Below are positions 1-21,055 of a DNA stretch of 64,000 bases, piece after piece. The position numbers and the translations under genes are program-made. Below the pieces are notes generated by a model. That model saw only the letters and a list, made by a program, of their open reading frames with translations. It searched no databases and was not told the DNA's origin. The stretch is from Eudorina sp. 2006-703-Eu-15 (Eukaryota > Chlorophyta > Chlorophyceae > Chlamydomonadales > Volvocaceae), in contig BDSI01000122.1 of assembly GCA_003117195.1 (NCBI GenBank), positions 146,030-210,029 on the forward strand, read 5' to 3'. The number at the start of each line of letters is the position of its first letter. Positions within the stretch are counted from its first letter, which is position 1.

Positions 1-1491
1 CCAGTGACTGGGAGGCGAGCCGCTGAGACAGGGTGTTCATGCCGGTCAGAGCAGTTGCGCGCCCGTGGTCATTCGTCACAGGCCACAAAGAGCTAACCGC
101 TGAAAACATCATCAGAACGGAGCTCGTGTCGTTGACTGTCGGCGATGCCACCAGCTGACCTAGCAACTCGGTCGCGAGCGTTTTCAAAGAGTTGGTCGTT
201 GCGGTGCTGTTGGAAGCGGCAGCGGCAGCCGCCAGGCGCTTGGCCATGGCGACGATCGTCGTGGTGTTGGCCAGAGTTGTCGAATCGACTGCCTGCTGAA
301 GTGCTGTCAGCTCAGCCTTCACTTGCGCAGCAGTCACCTACACGCGCCAAGGGCATGAGGCGGACGCGCGCAGACACGGAGGATCAGCTGCGAGAACGAA
401 CAAAGAAGGCACAGCTGCGACCCACATCGTAGAGTGACCATCTCTGATACCGTTACCCGCTACAACTATGCGCGGTGCCGATGCGAAGACTCTCGCGAAG
501 TGATCGCGCATATTGACAAATAAATGCGCGCACATGAGGGCTGCCTCACCTTGGCGCTGACTGTGACCGTGACATTGGCGCAGGTGCGTTGCCCGACGGG
601 CGTCAGGGAGCTCTTCGCAGCACGAACGCAAACGTACAGGCTGTTGTTGCCAGATGATAAGCCCACAATGGTTGCGCTGGTCGCTGCAGAGTAGGGCTGC
701 TGCGGCTCATGGACAGGGTTTCCGTTCCCATTCGACGGGGTCAGGACGCCAAACTCGTAGACCAGGTAAGGGAAGGTGGTTGCGCTGCTCTGCCAGCCTG
801 TGGCTTTTAGGACGAAGGAGTCCAGAATAGTTCCGCTGGTGGTGCTGACTGACAGGCAGACCGAGTTCTTCGAGGCGCAAACTGGCGGGCTTGCTCCCGT
901 GGTTGCAGACGGCACGGGGACCGGCGAGGGCGAGGGCAGGAGCGAAGGCTCTGCCGGAGACGGCGACGGCGGCGTGTTGGGATATTCTGACGGGCCGTAT
1001 GATGGCGGTGGCAGCGATGAACCGTAAGTGGGTGTTGGTGACAAAACCTCAAGATTACACCGACGTCGGACAATGACTGTTTGATCGTTTATATCATCAG
1101 ACTCGCCGCCTTGTTGTGCCGTCAAGTAGCTGAGCAGCGCGGCAAGACACTCGTCTTCGGCACTCGACGGACGACGTTCATCCACAACATCAACTTCACT
1201 TAATTTGCGTGCACCATGCACAAGGTAACCTACATGCGCGGAAGCAGGCATAGGGAGGCAGCACAAATTTTGCACCAAGGCGTCGGTTGACAAACGAAAG
1301 CCCGGGCAACCTTGTTGTGATTGAAGGTACTCTATTGAGACCTTTCAAATGAAACTTGCATCCAGGTCATGCGCAGTGCGGTCCCTGGCTACGGTTGGTC
1401 GAGGTTTAAACTCAAGAGGGCAGCCGCGTCGCAATTCACCTTGGCCCGCCAGGACCACTAGAAGAAGAATAAAGCTCCTGAAGCTCATCAT
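1..1491 (-). CDS. Signal-peptide protein with REJ-like ectodomain, 3' part off the window
   Basis: Three exons on the minus strand: 1440-1491, 550-1229, and 1-337 continuing past the left edge. Exon 1 starts with two ATG codons at 1491 and encodes MMSFRSFILLLVVLAGQ, a short secretory signal peptide. It ends in one base (phase 1) and joins a TAG acceptor at 1230 in frame. Exon 2 gives about 227 residues: an acidic stretch, a Pro/Ser-rich hinge with SPSP-type motifs (glycoprotein-like), then a beta-rich segment containing KATGW, PYLVYEFG and LSSGNNSLYVCVRA. Exon 3 is Thr/Asn/Ala-rich with many N-x-S/T sites and LNTT-like helical text. This layout resembles REJ modules of polycystin-type receptors in green algae (family knowledge). 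The protein is probably exported and extracellular; a GPS or TRP part would lie off the window. The exon model is strong on phase; the domain call is by pattern only. Confidence 0.62.
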
Positions 1492-3735
1492 ATTAATTCA
1501 AGAAGCGGCCCCAGGCCTCTGGTTTAGCTTGTCAGTTTTCCGGGTTGGCGGATGGCACAGAGATTAAAAATGTCAAGCTGCTGAAATTGATGTTTGCCTT
1601 CGTCATTTAGTGGAGAGGTATTTATGGAAGCGTTGCCAGAAGCAGAAGCAGAAGCAGAAGCGCGTATCCTGCTGCAGTTTTGCCGGGCGTTTAACTGTTG
1701 CGCCGTACGCGACAGGCCTTCGGAAGGGCACTGAAAGTAACATCCCAAAGTCGGAAATTGGAGGTTCATATTTGCAAGATTCCGTCGAGAGAGGAGTGCC
1801 GCTTTCGTGAGCAAGCGAAAGCAGGTCCCTTGTTCAAGCGGTCCTGCTGCATTCAGGTCTCTGATGTGGATGGCTGCAATCAAGATGTGGTTGGCTTGAC
1901 TACAAATAGATTGAGATGCGGGTGCCGATCTCTGGACCGGGTGGACCCCGCTTGGCCAACAGCAGGGCCAGCAAGGCTCAAGTATGTGCTAACACCGGTG
2001 AGGTACCGGTACCTCTGTCTCGCTGATAATTGACAGCTGGTGCTCGATTTACCTTACTAGCCACGGCACCGATGTCTTTTTGAGGTGCATGAAGTCACCG
2101 GACACCGTTCGCTCCCTTAACAATGTGGAGTGTATTTGGTATGTGCACGTGGGGCTCTGGTGTCATGAGCGGCCGTGGTCTTTGCTGTTCTTATGGAAGT
2201 AACAACGGATCAGAATGTGCAGACCGAATGAATAGGTCCTGGTCAGGAGTCCTGGGAGTCCAAGTGCTCACCGAGCTGGGGACGGCTGCACGCATCAGTT
2301 ACAGCAGGTTCCTGCATTTATCCCTCATAGAGCGATGCTGGTTGGTAGGCGGCAAGCCAGGGTACCGCCTCTCCGACAGGCTGGCGCTGCAACGATGTGA
2401 TCCAGGTATGTACGTTCAGTTCGCAGGGTAAGTCCAAACAGTTGGGGTTTGGCGGAGGGTCGCCGTACTTAGCATTTACAGAAAGCCTTCGTCTGCATTA
2501 TCGTGCGCCGCATTATGATAACACATCAAACGGGTAATTGGGTCACAGAGAGTTGGTTGTCTACGGTGCAGGTCCGGACACGTAGGCCAGGAAAATTATA
2601 ATGCCGATGGGCATCGTGTGCGTATTCGATACTTCAAAGGCTAAGCTATGGAGGGGTGCAGCGGCATGCAAATGACAAACGTGTGGATCCTGGCTGCAGG
2701 CCGGGACAATGCGCACGACGCTGGCAACCCCCGTAGGACGTGCGTACACGCGTAGCAAGGAACATGGATGTCTTTGCCGGGGTGCGAGAGCCTTATCTTA
2801 CGTGGCAAGGGCTGAGGCCGACTGCAGTTGCCACTATCCTGCACAGTTCGAAATATGTTGCTACATATCGGAAAATGGCAAATTATAATTTGGAGACAGA
2901 AGTAGTTTTCATTGATTGTGTACCTAGCCAGTGTTTTTTTGTAGTACAAGCTTCCTCGTCAGCTGACGTCGCCAACTCTTCTTCTTCTCTTCCTTGCTTC
3001 GAAAGAATATCTACTGATAACCTATTGCAATTTATTGCTAACTGACAACTTGTGCTCCTTATGACAACCCCACCTTTGCTGACCGACTTCGCTGAACGCC
3101 TCACAACAGTAAGCTATGGTGTCATTGCTGGCCCTTTTAGCCACCACATGTGTCAGGCCGATCGGTCAAGCTGGTAATATGAAGCTGTCCGTTACGCCAA
3201 TTAGCCTTGGGGACTAAAATTTTCATCGGCCCTAGCTTGAGCTCTTTTATAGCGCATGTCACTTCTTGCACACAATGCATAACTGCTTGATGCTATGACA
3301 TCATGATGAATCCTGCGCAACAACGTGGGACTTAAGGATTGTTGTGCCCTCTGTGTGCGGCCCTCGGCATAACAATTCAGCTCTTATCCTGAATCTCAGC
3401 AATTGTAGTAGCTGGCACACCGGAAAGGGAACTTACGCTGGGTAGCAGCTTCTGCTTGACTGGGAGCGGTCGCCACTGTGGCTTGAGGCTCGCTGAATTC
3501 GTCACTAAAAATCAGCTTGGGGCCGCGACGGGAGTACGCACCGACTCGTCGTCTTTGGCTTGTTGGTAAAGTGTATTACTGACGCATGGCCACGTTCGCC
3601 CCGTGGAGCCCCTTCATCACTGCGCCAACGGCATGTAATATAATAAATATTAGTCGCCATAGACACGACACGACATTCGGCAGCTGAATCTTTGGAGCAT
3701 ATGTCCGCTGGAGCCCACGACGCACATCTGGGCCC
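1492..3735. other. Intergenic region between divergent genes
   Basis: About 2.2 kb between the start of the minus-strand ectodomain gene and the start of the plus-strand membrane protein gene. Its base composition is less GC-rich than in the exons, and the open frames here are short and lack codon character. A small AGCAGA-type run lies near 1640-1662. It should hold the promoters of both divergent genes and perhaps the 5' untranslated exon of the membrane gene, but I cannot point to a specific element. Confidence 0.6.
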
Positions 3736-6700
3736 ATGAGCAGCACACCTGGGCGCCGATCAGGCGGACAATTTGAGAGCAGCAAGGGGCTGTGTACTTT
3801 GGCTCCGGGCATTCGTGAGGAGCTTGGGGCGATGCTTGCGAACGGCACGGCCTTGGAGGAGCACAGCCCTGGGAGCGTCGCAACGGGCGGACGCTTTGGG
3901 CTTTCCATGTCAACCTGGATATCTTCTTGCGTGCCATCCGTGAATTCAACGTTGTGGCCGATCCCTGCAGCTGCTATTGGGTTTTTTATCGCCGTAGGGA
4001 TCTCCGGGCATGCTGTTTGGAGCCAGGTGCTCCCCGGCTCGCAGGCCATGCTGATTACGAGGTGCGTGTGATGTCGACCTGCACTGGGCAACATACCCGC
4101 GGTGATTGGGGATGGCGCTGCCGTGGTCGACTGTTAAGACAGGACGTCCGTGACTCTGTGTGCATGTGGCTGGTCACGTCATGCTCGAACCGGATCCTCA
4201 GCCTGTGCACACCTGTCGCCGTACTCTAACCACAAACGCCTCCCCGCTTCCCCGACCCCTGCAGTGTTCTCCAGTGCTGCTGGGCAACTATGGCTTTGCA
4301 GGGCCAGCGGTGCCTCCTCCGCTTAACGCAGCTCACTGCCGCGCTTCTGGGAGTGCTGGCTGTGTTGCCGAAGCGGGATTTTTATGGCACGCGCATCTGG
4401 GCGTCTGCATTTGACGATGAAGGCGGTGTGATTTTACCCGGGTTTGCCACATCGTTGGCAAAGCTGTTTGGGCTGATGGGCACGGGCGCGACTAGCGAAC
4501 AAACGGGCTACCAGTCGCCGGAGGACGTGGCGTGCCACAGCGCGCAGCTGCTGCTGGAGGTGCGTGCCCAGGAAGTCCTTTACTTGGCTGCAGCACTTCC
4601 ACACCGGCATTTGAGTAGTGTAATGATGGCATGGAGATTCATGGCTTTACTTTGTGGACTTCAGGCATGTCCCGCAATCCAGAGCCTGCATGGCTCATCC
4701 TCGGCTTGGGTGCGTCCCCATCCCATCCTCATCCGTTGAGTCCACCTGCCTCGTTCGCGCCGTCTGCTGCAGGTGTCGCTGGCAGCTGTGGTGCTGATCT
4801 GGCTGCTGCAGATCGCGACTGCAACCTGGCAGTTTGCCTCAGCTGCGGCGACCGCTGGGATGCACCCGGCTGACGCAGCAGGCAGCCTGAATCTGGCGGT
4901 AATGACACCGGGCGTGAAAAGCCATCTGGACCTTCCCGCGTTGGAGCTCCTGACCCCACCACGCGACGTCAAGCCGAGACCAGACGCACGTGCATTCATA
5001 GCACTGGACTCGTTGACATGCGAGGCTGCTGGCATGTACTCTGCCGCTGTGTGCAACCTGAAGAGCCCCAGACGTCCCAGTAATACGGATGCGGAGCAGC
5101 AGCAGCAGCAGCCGCAACAGCAGCATGGCAGGGAGGCGGCATCGGCTTCATCCGGCCAGCGAATTTTGCTAGTTCTGGCGTGCTTGTTGCAATGCGTTGC
5201 TGCAGTGGCTGTTGTTGGGACTTGGAGGGCGTTCTCCGAGCGCTTGCAGGTGGAGGACGGCACTCCGTCTACCAGGTGCGCCTGCGCGGGTATCAATGGG
5301 GTGTAGTCGGCATCGTTGTCATCCTGAAGATGCAGTATCCGTCATGTTTTGGGGGTTGTCTCGATGGTGTGGCTGTTGCAGCCAACGCCGTCGCCAGCCC
5401 GAGACAGTGCGGCCAGTTGCGGTCGGGTCCTGCAGTGGCATTTCGCCGGCATGCGCGTCATCCTCCGCCCGCCTCCTCATCCTGGCATGCCGCTGCGCAG
5501 TTCTGGCCTTGACGCGGAGGTGCGCACTGCCATCTCCACGGAGACGGGCACCTCCTGGGTGGCCGTCGGGCTCCTCATGGCCGCGATGTCCGCGCCGCTC
5601 CTGCTGCCGTCGGCCCTCCGCTCTCGCCACTTGCTCCACAACGCGCTGCTCCTGCGGCCCGCGGCCACCCGCGGCCTGGGGCTCCTTGTTCTGGATGTCA
5701 ACGCGGCCAAGTTGCTGCTGGCGGTGGCGGTGGGCGGGCTGGGCGGCTGGAGGGCCGGCGCCCTGACGTGGCAGATGGCCCAGGTCGCGACGGTCGTGTT
5801 TGGTGTCTGCATGTTGTACATAGACGGACTGAAGGCCCAGGCGCAGCTTCTCAGGGCAGCTCCGGCTGCTTCGGGTGGCTCAGCAGCAGCGTTTGATGCG
5901 CCTGTGGCGCTTGTGCTGCCCGCCGCGAGTGCTTGCGACGGTGGGACCACGCTCGGCTGCAGCAGCGCCGCGGAATGCACAAGCGTGCGCGTCATGTCAC
6001 CGCGGATCTCGAACACCCAGGGTCGAATCGCGGGGTCGTTGTGGCAGGACAGTCCGCGGACCGTCCCCGAGGTGAGCCCGGCCATCCTTGCACCCGCCAG
6101 CTGCGGCGAGGTCGCATGTACAACGTCGGCATCGACTGGGACGAGCGGCGGTGGCAGCAGCAGTTGCAGCGGCAGCAACAGTAACACGTTGCAGTCGCCA
6201 TATTCCAGTCACTGCAGTTTGGCCAGTGCTGCGGAGGTGGAAGTGCACCACGGGCCGCCGGGCGCAGGCTTTTACGTCCTGGCAAGTCCGATGGGGGCAG
6301 CCACGGCGACAGCACAGCTTGCGCGGCGGCCGCCTCCCTTAGCGTGCGGTGGCCATCACCATTCAACGCATCTCCATCAGCAGCAGCAGCCGTGCATATC
6401 CTCCTCGGCAGCTTCCCCCGCGAGTGCTGCCGGCAGTGCTCGGATGCCGACTACCGCTCGGCGATGCAACGGAGCCCGGGCGTACAGCCTCCTATTTGCA
6501 GCTGTGCAGCCCTGGGTGCTCTTCCTGGCGTCGCTGAGCGGGCTGTCGTGCATGCTCTGGGTCATTCTCATGGCGCCTCCCCTCGCGCTCTTGGGTGACG
6601 AGCCGGCTGACTTTTTCGAGGGTCTCGTGGACACAGGCCCGGGCGGAGTGGCCATAATCATGTTGCTCGCGGGTATGGCGACCGCCTCCACCATGGCCGT

Positions 6701-7510
6701 CGCCTGCCTCGTGTGGTGCATTGCCAGCGGCGAGCTCAGACAGCGGTGGCTCCTCTGTGCTTCCGAGCGACGGAGGTGAGGTCTTGCCGTCCGTCGCCGG
6801 CGGGGTGGGGATGGGAACTGATCTGGGTCGGGACGAAGAGGTAGCCTGGGAGTGCCCTATCCGTGGCACCCGCACTTCGGGGTGAGGGTGCAGTGTTGAG
6901 TGACGATTGCGACCCTGCGCACGTTGTGCTGGGCCGCGCACACGAATGCACCGCCCCTGGCCGCCACCGTCCCTGACAACACGAAGATAAAAGCGCAATT
7001 CACTGGTTAGTGGGCACAAACTGCAATGCACGGGCTCTGCCGTCGTTTCTTTCCTGTTGTGGTGTTCGCATAATGGCCGTTCCCTTTCCTTTTGTGACCA
7101 GCGCCCGTCTGTTTTGTGGCCGTTCCGCGCGCAGGTTGGAATGCCTGGCCTGGGCCTGTGGCCCGCCGCTCGTGGTGGCGGTATTCTCGGCGCTCAGCTG
7201 GGCGCTGGGCGACGAGCACAACGCGGCGCCCTACGTTGCCGCGGAGGCGCTGCGGTGCGCGTCGTTGTGGCCACTGGTATGGCTGCAGGAGCCGTGGCTG
7301 CTGGGCGGCGTGGACGGCGCGTTCGGGTGTACACAGCACCGGACATGCGGGCTGACCTGCTGCGTCCTGCGGTGGTGCGGTGTGCGGCGCAGCAACAGTG
7401 GAGCGGTTGGCAGTCGCTGCGATGCTGAGAGGTCGACCGAACAGGCTCCGCTGCTCCGTGCTCCTTCGCGCCGTGGAAGGGCCTGGTCGCTGCAAATTGA
7501 GGTGAACTAG
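3736..7510 (+). CDS. Multi-pass membrane protein, ~937 aa, unknown family
   Basis: Five exons: 3736-4061, 4265-4559, 4773-5249, 5436-6775 and 7135-7510, with junction phases 2, 0, 0 and 2. All join in frame and end at TAG (7508-7510). At least eight hydrophobic helices are visible: near residues 78-95 (AAAIGFFIAVGISGHAVW), 126-143, 208-226 (SLAAVVLIWLLQIATATW), 338-358, about 409-428, two more in exon 4, and a cluster spanning the end of exon 4 and exon 5. A Gln run lies just before the fourth helix. Between the central and C-terminal helices is a ~250-residue Ser/Ala/Gly/His-rich loop. No catalytic or transporter motif was recognised. The start is the first in-frame ATG of exon 1; an upstream exon is possible. 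It could be a volvocine-specific integral membrane protein. Function unknown. Confidence 0.78.
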
Positions 7511-9224
7511 CGCAGAAGCTGGTGCGTACGTGACGAAGAGGGAGCTCGCAAAAATGGGGAGAGATTCGACTGGAGAGAGACGCCACTTGTTGACTCCTGA
7601 CAACATACCTGCACCATACCTGCACAAGTAATAACAGTCGTGTTTTAGGATTTATGCGCGTGTCGTTTCCTATGAGCGCCGCTGGCATTGGAGCCCTACG
7701 CTGCCGTTAGTTGGGGGTGTCCTTGCTAGAACGGCGATTCATTGACCTTGTGTAGCGTAACCGTGTGCTCATTGATATGTCCATAGTGCTACCTGACTGG
7801 GTTGCGTCTGCTTCGCCGGTGCTGATGCCAGCGTCGGTAGGAGGCGGACGCAATTTATTTCTTTCGCAAGAGAACTAGCGGGCTAGGCATGTTGTCGGCT
7901 CAGATTTCGTCTTTGGACGGTGTTTGGCAGCAGCAGGGTATTCTGTGTACGGTATGTGTGCTCTTTGCATTCTTGGACTTGGCGGCTGAGCGAACTATTA
8001 TGTGGTTGTGCATGTCGACAGTAGGAGTGGGAGGGTGCACGCGGGACACTCCGGGATGTGCGGGGTGCTGTACCACGACATGAAGACATGATGGATGTCC
8101 GCCTACTCGGCTGGGTTTCGATTTTCACGGACGGAAACCACAGCGGCGGTGGCGGTATGGCTTGCCTTCAGGCAGTGATTTAAAACGAGCGCATCTGCGG
8201 ACAGATTTGTTTGTTGGAGTACAAATGGACGATGAAAGACTTTGACCAGAGCCTCTGGTTCATAGGGGAAGCATGCCCATTCGCTATGATCCCCAATTCC
8301 TCGTTGTAAGGTTGCGAGCTTGGTACCACGCCGGCGGAACTGTACCCTTGGTTGATGCGTGCAACCGCCTAGCGATTGAGGGTGTGCGCTGCGCCCGGGA
8401 CATTAGTGCTTGCGGCAGGACCGCCACCAACCTTGATCCGGGTCGCCAAGAATGGCAAGACGCACGGGCCATGACCTCCCCGATGTGTGCGCTAAGCAGC
8501 TGCTGCGCTGGGTGTTTCCTGATGCAGTGCTGCTACCGTACTTCATAAAGTGCCTCCGACAGCAGCTGTTTTGCTGGCTAGGTCAGCCGACCAGGAACTC
8601 CAGACCTGGAGGTCACGTTGATTGGGGATCTCCGAACACTCCTTGCTACGTTGTCATGCCTTGGTCGGCGCAATTCCTGGATGTGCAGTACGGTATCCCC
8701 GGCGAAAGATCATGAACGCGGAGCAGTGACGGAGCTTACAGGCGCATGCGTTTTCCAACCCGCACGTCTCTGTCGTTCACCGCTGCCTGCACGTCATTAA
8801 CACCGTGAGCGCGCGCACTTGGGTAGTTGGGTTGCAGACTTGCGGTTGATTTTAGAACGACAGTCGTACACACCGTACCGTGCGGTGCGCTGCGTACTGT
8901 AATCTGGTGTAATGCTCTATACTGCGCCCGATTGTGCCCTGTGTATTACCTCTTAACACACAGCTAAGCAAAATAACTTGAGAATCCCGCGGGCGCAAGT
9001 AGGAGGTGCTGTGAACCTGTGATGGTACATGAATCAGCACGATGAATCAGGCACCAATCAACGCGACTGGGACGTACCCTGCCGTACTCGGCCAACAGCT
9101 TCTGCATACGCCATCCCCACAACCGGACATTCCTTGTATCACATCAAATTATTGACGGGGTATTGATTGGACAGGCCTAAAATTTAGACGTGGGCACTAT
9201 CTGGTTTTGAGTTCCACCGGGGAA
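7511..9224. other. 3' flank of membrane gene and upstream region of SOUL gene
   Basis: About 1.7 kb without a supportable gene. Short open frames near 7889-8083 and 8273-8715 lack known motifs and splice partners. Two TGTAA motifs, the usual green-algal poly(A) signal, lie at 8898-8902 and 8908-8912. They could end a long 3' untranslated region of the membrane gene. The promoter of the SOUL gene should lie in the last few hundred bases. Confidence 0.5.
8898..8912 (+). terminator. Two candidate TGTAA poly(A) signals
   Basis: TGTAA occurs twice within 15 bases, about 1.39 kb after the membrane-protein stop. TGTAA is the known volvocine polyadenylation signal; that this pair serves the upstream gene is inference, and the distance is long. 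Confidence 0.3.
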
Positions 9225-10845
9225 ATGCTTGCAAATCAAGGAAATGTCAATGTAAAAGTGTCTTATCGACGCGATATCCGTGCTTTTGCCCCAGCTGCAC
9301 GACCACCGCTGTGCAGGTCCTTCCTAAGCGGTTTCACAAAAATTCTTGGCCGCACGCATGGGAAAGATAGCGGTGCTCAAGATGAAAATCAGCGTTCCAT
9401 GGTGGACAAAAGCTTGATTGGCAGTGACCCGGGCGCGCCTGTGTTTCCACCCTACACTGTGGTGACTAAGACTGCCGAGTACTCCCTGAGGTGCGGCAGA
9501 TAACTATTACACTGCCGATAACATGATTTTCAGCTTGTTTGGTTGCATCAATGCAAAGTCCTTTTCGCCTCTCATGTCTGGCTTGTCGGTGCCTCAACTG
9601 CCAACAGCCGTGTGGTTAGGATGGCCCCCTGCAGACCCCGCTTCCTTAACGACATCAGATGCTTTAAAATTCGAAGGTCATGGGCTGTTCGATACGTTTG
9701 ATGGTTTCCCTCGCCACCGACAGGCTTTACAGCGTGTTCCCTGTCGTGGAGATGGAGTACCAGCGCCGCGAGGAGGGCTACGCATCTTTGGGCGGCTACA
9801 TCGATGGGAGAAACTCCCAGGGCGTCAAGTTCGCTTACACGCAACCCGTCGTGATGTGCTACTATCCAGACGTGGGTCAGCCGGCATCACCTCAACGCCG
9901 CAACGGCGCCGCAGCACTGCCACCACTCAGTCGTGTGACACTGCGCACACGTGTCCTTGCAGTGCGGTGACAGTCTGTAACACTCCAGCATTCTGTAACA
10001 CTCTGTAACACTAGTTCATTTTTTTGCTCCTCGCTGCATTGCAGGGTCGCAAGGTGATGCAGATGTTCGTGGGGCCACGGCAAGCGGGCGCTGATGCACC
10101 CGGACCAGGGCAGGCCGGCGCCGCAAGCCCCTCCGTGACCTCTCTGCCCAGTCCCCAGGAGCCGGGGGTCCAGGTCAACGTATCCGGTGGGGAGCTGGTC
10201 GCGGTGCTGCAGTTCGAAGGCTACATCACACCCACGTCGGCGGAGGCCGCGCGCCAGCGCCTGCTGGCGCTCCTAAAGCGAGGTGCGTCGCGGGACGGAG
10301 CGGCCGGCCCGTGCAGGCGCCAGGGTGGCGCCGGGGCCGCGCGGCTCCCTGCACCTCCCACGTCGAGTCGACCTGTTGTCAAACTTGCGCGCCGCAGTTG
10401 CCGTGCGCTTTGTCAGTTGCGTGCGCTAGCCAGGTCGTCACGGAGGCCATGTGGCCCGCGGGCCCCGCCCCGCTTCCAGAGGGCGTGTGATCGACCCCAG
10501 GAGGGAGGGAGGGAGGGAGGGTGCTTATCGTGACTGCATGTCCGGGGTGACCGCGCTACCGACACGTGTTGGGTCTGGAACGCCCTGTAACGCACACTGC
10601 TCGACACGATCGCTGCGCTGCAGGGCCCACTTGACACCACCACCATTGCTATGGCTGGAACGCGTTCCGCTAGCTACTCGCGTGTGCTGTGCGTGCCACT
10701 GCGCTGCCCCTGCTGCTGCCGCAATGCAGATGGCATTCGACTGGCGGAGGCAGACGCGGCGGGTCGCTTCCGCTGCGCCCAGTACGGCGCTGTGTACCAG
10801 CTCGCAGGCCGCTTGAACGAGATGATGCTGCAAGTCAGCATCTGA
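9225..10845 (+). CDS. SOUL heme-binding family protein, ~255 aa
   Basis: Four exons: 9225-9490, 9724-9871, 10045-10282 and 10730-10845, phases 2, 0 and 1, stop TGA. The joined protein has an ~65-residue N-terminal extension rich in Arg/Ala/Ser, then PPYTVVTKTAEYSLR running across the junction into LYSVFPVVEMEYQRREEGY, the hallmark opening of SOUL domains. Next come the glycine-rich LGGYIDGRN, the TQPVVM strand, KVMQMFVGP, and VSGGELVAVLQFEGYITP. The C terminus is FRCAQYGAVYQLAGRLNEMM. SOUL proteins bind heme or other tetrapyrroles; algal members occur in cytosol, plastid and eyespot (family knowledge). The N-terminal extension could be a plastid transit peptide (inference). The first ATG in the open frame was chosen; an upstream 5' exon is not excluded. 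Between GRK and VQVNVSGG is a short Pro/Gly/Ala insert. Confidence 0.87.
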
Positions 10846-11445
10846 GTGTGAAAGCACGGTCGTGGTCGAGGGCAACAGGGCTGGTGCTGTCGCGGGGGCG
10901 CTGGTGGCGGGGGGTTGCTTCCGCGCCTCCTGTGCACGTGGTCACGCGTGTGTGGTTCCGTGTGGTTGGGCGACCGAGGTGTTACAGGGCCGCCTGAGAG
11001 CACGGCGTGGCTGGCCGAGCCCTGCCTTTTGCGGACGCGTGTGGGTGCATTAATTGCTCGGGAGCTGTTAATTCATCCTCAATGCTTGATGATCGAGGGT
11101 ATGGGACTGCAGCAGTGCTTTTGAGCAAGCCGCGACGCTAAACCGCTCCCGCCCCTGGAATAACAGGCAACTGACAACCGCCTCTCCAAGATCGGTTGCC
11201 TCATTCATGAATGCTGCACGTAAATTGTTAAATTAGGGAGATGGGGAGATTCAGCTGCATCGAAATCCTAACAGCAAATGTTATTATGGCTCTTGACGTG
11301 TTATTGTGACTGCACAATTAATAATTAACCAGCAAACAAAGGAGTGGTGGAGCCTCTGGATTTGCAAAAACTATCGGCACATATAAGAATATTGATGATT
11401 GCTCAGATAGTTGGACTACTACATTAAGACGACTCGGTGCCAACC
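10846..11445. other. Short intergenic region, SOUL to POP1
   Basis: 600 bases between the SOUL stop and the POP1 start, both genes on the plus strand. The first 250 bases are GC-rich and the rest AT-rich, with runs such as ATTAATAATTAACC near 11320. No TGTAA is visible here. It should hold the SOUL 3' end and the POP1 promoter; no other gene seen. Confidence 0.55.
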
Positions 11446-19970
<8,525 letters not shown>

Positions 19971-21055
19971 TGCCCGCGTAGACAGCCGCAGGCGGCCGGA
20001 CCTCCCACCTCCGGGGTAGGGGGAGTGGAAAGGGGAGGGGAAGGGGCGAGGGCCAGGCGGAGATGGGCGGGGGGGGGCATCTCGCTCGGCATCACGGGTC
20101 ATGGAGGAGACCTGCACACGGTTCGGTGATGTGTACAACCTGTACCCGACCGAAGGATAATGGACGATGGTCTTCTGAGCCAAGCGTGGTTTGAGCTTCC
20201 TACAGGGACCGGTCAGGGCTGAGTCATGTCTGGATGTCGTGCTTGGAGAGGGGGTGGGTGCGCCGCGCTTTGGTGGTCTGCACCTTTGATTCCCGCACTT
20301 GGGGGCAGGTAGGCGCTCTGATTTGGGTCGGAGGGTCAGGCGGGTGGGAGCATTCCAAGGCGAGCGAGTCGAGCTTGCAGGCTTGTACCAAACTGTTTTT
20401 TGACGGATATGCAAGATGTAAGATGGAGAAGATACGGTAATGACGCATGGCGATAGGGCATTGGCGAAGCTTAGCCAAAGATGGTGCCGGTGACTCGAGC
20501 ACATCGGCCTCTGTCGAGCGGGGGTACGAACGGACGCGACAGTAACCAACAAAGCGCTCCAGTGACAGACCCGCAGTTACTTCCAATATGTGTTGTAGCG
20601 TATTTGTTGAGTTGAAAGGTATAAATTGAAGGGAAGGTATGAATCCAACAGCATCTACAATCTGGGTTGAAACACGGCGGAGGTTGAAGACGCGTACGGC
20701 AAGCCAAATCGAACCCCAACCACGACCATTTTCGAGAATGAAGCCTGAGACCAGGTGTAAGACTTCTCCGTAGGGACCTCTGACTTTGGTTAACGGTTTG
20801 GTTGTGTCAGGTTGCTAAATGGGACCTTTCCACACAAGGGCTTCTTAGAAATCTTTGATGTCGGTTTATTACGAAATATGGAATAGGTTGCCACTTTCGC
20901 TTACCATGTGCCTCTATGCCCTTCTAAGACCGAGAGCGCTCTGCGCTACAAGAGCGTCCAGAATTCACTACTTAAGTGCAGTGTTATGACATATTTGGAC
21001 GAATAACATCATGCTTCGTGGTCGAACGTGTTAGGGGCAGGGCCTACCTCGGAAC
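19971..21055. other. Intergenic region, POP1 to the 20-exon gene
   Basis: About 1.1 kb. The first 100 bases are GC-rich, the rest close to balanced composition. No supportable coding frame. It should contain the POP1 3' end and the next gene's promoter. Confidence 0.55.
20417..20421 (+). terminator. Candidate TGTAA poly(A) signal for POP1
   Basis: TGTAA 447 bases after the POP1 stop, a usual 3' untranslated length for volvocine genes. A second TGTAA lies at 20756-20760. Confidence 0.45.

Noticed and set aside
1640..1662. AGCAGA repeat considered as a CRISPR- or satellite-like array
   Set aside because: Fewer than four short units; a simple slippage run. No CRISPR-like spacing was seen anywhere in the window.
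8273..8715. Open frames of 87-91 residues between the membrane and SOUL genes
   Set aside because: No motif, no splice partner and no codon character; probably untranslated or intergenic sequence.
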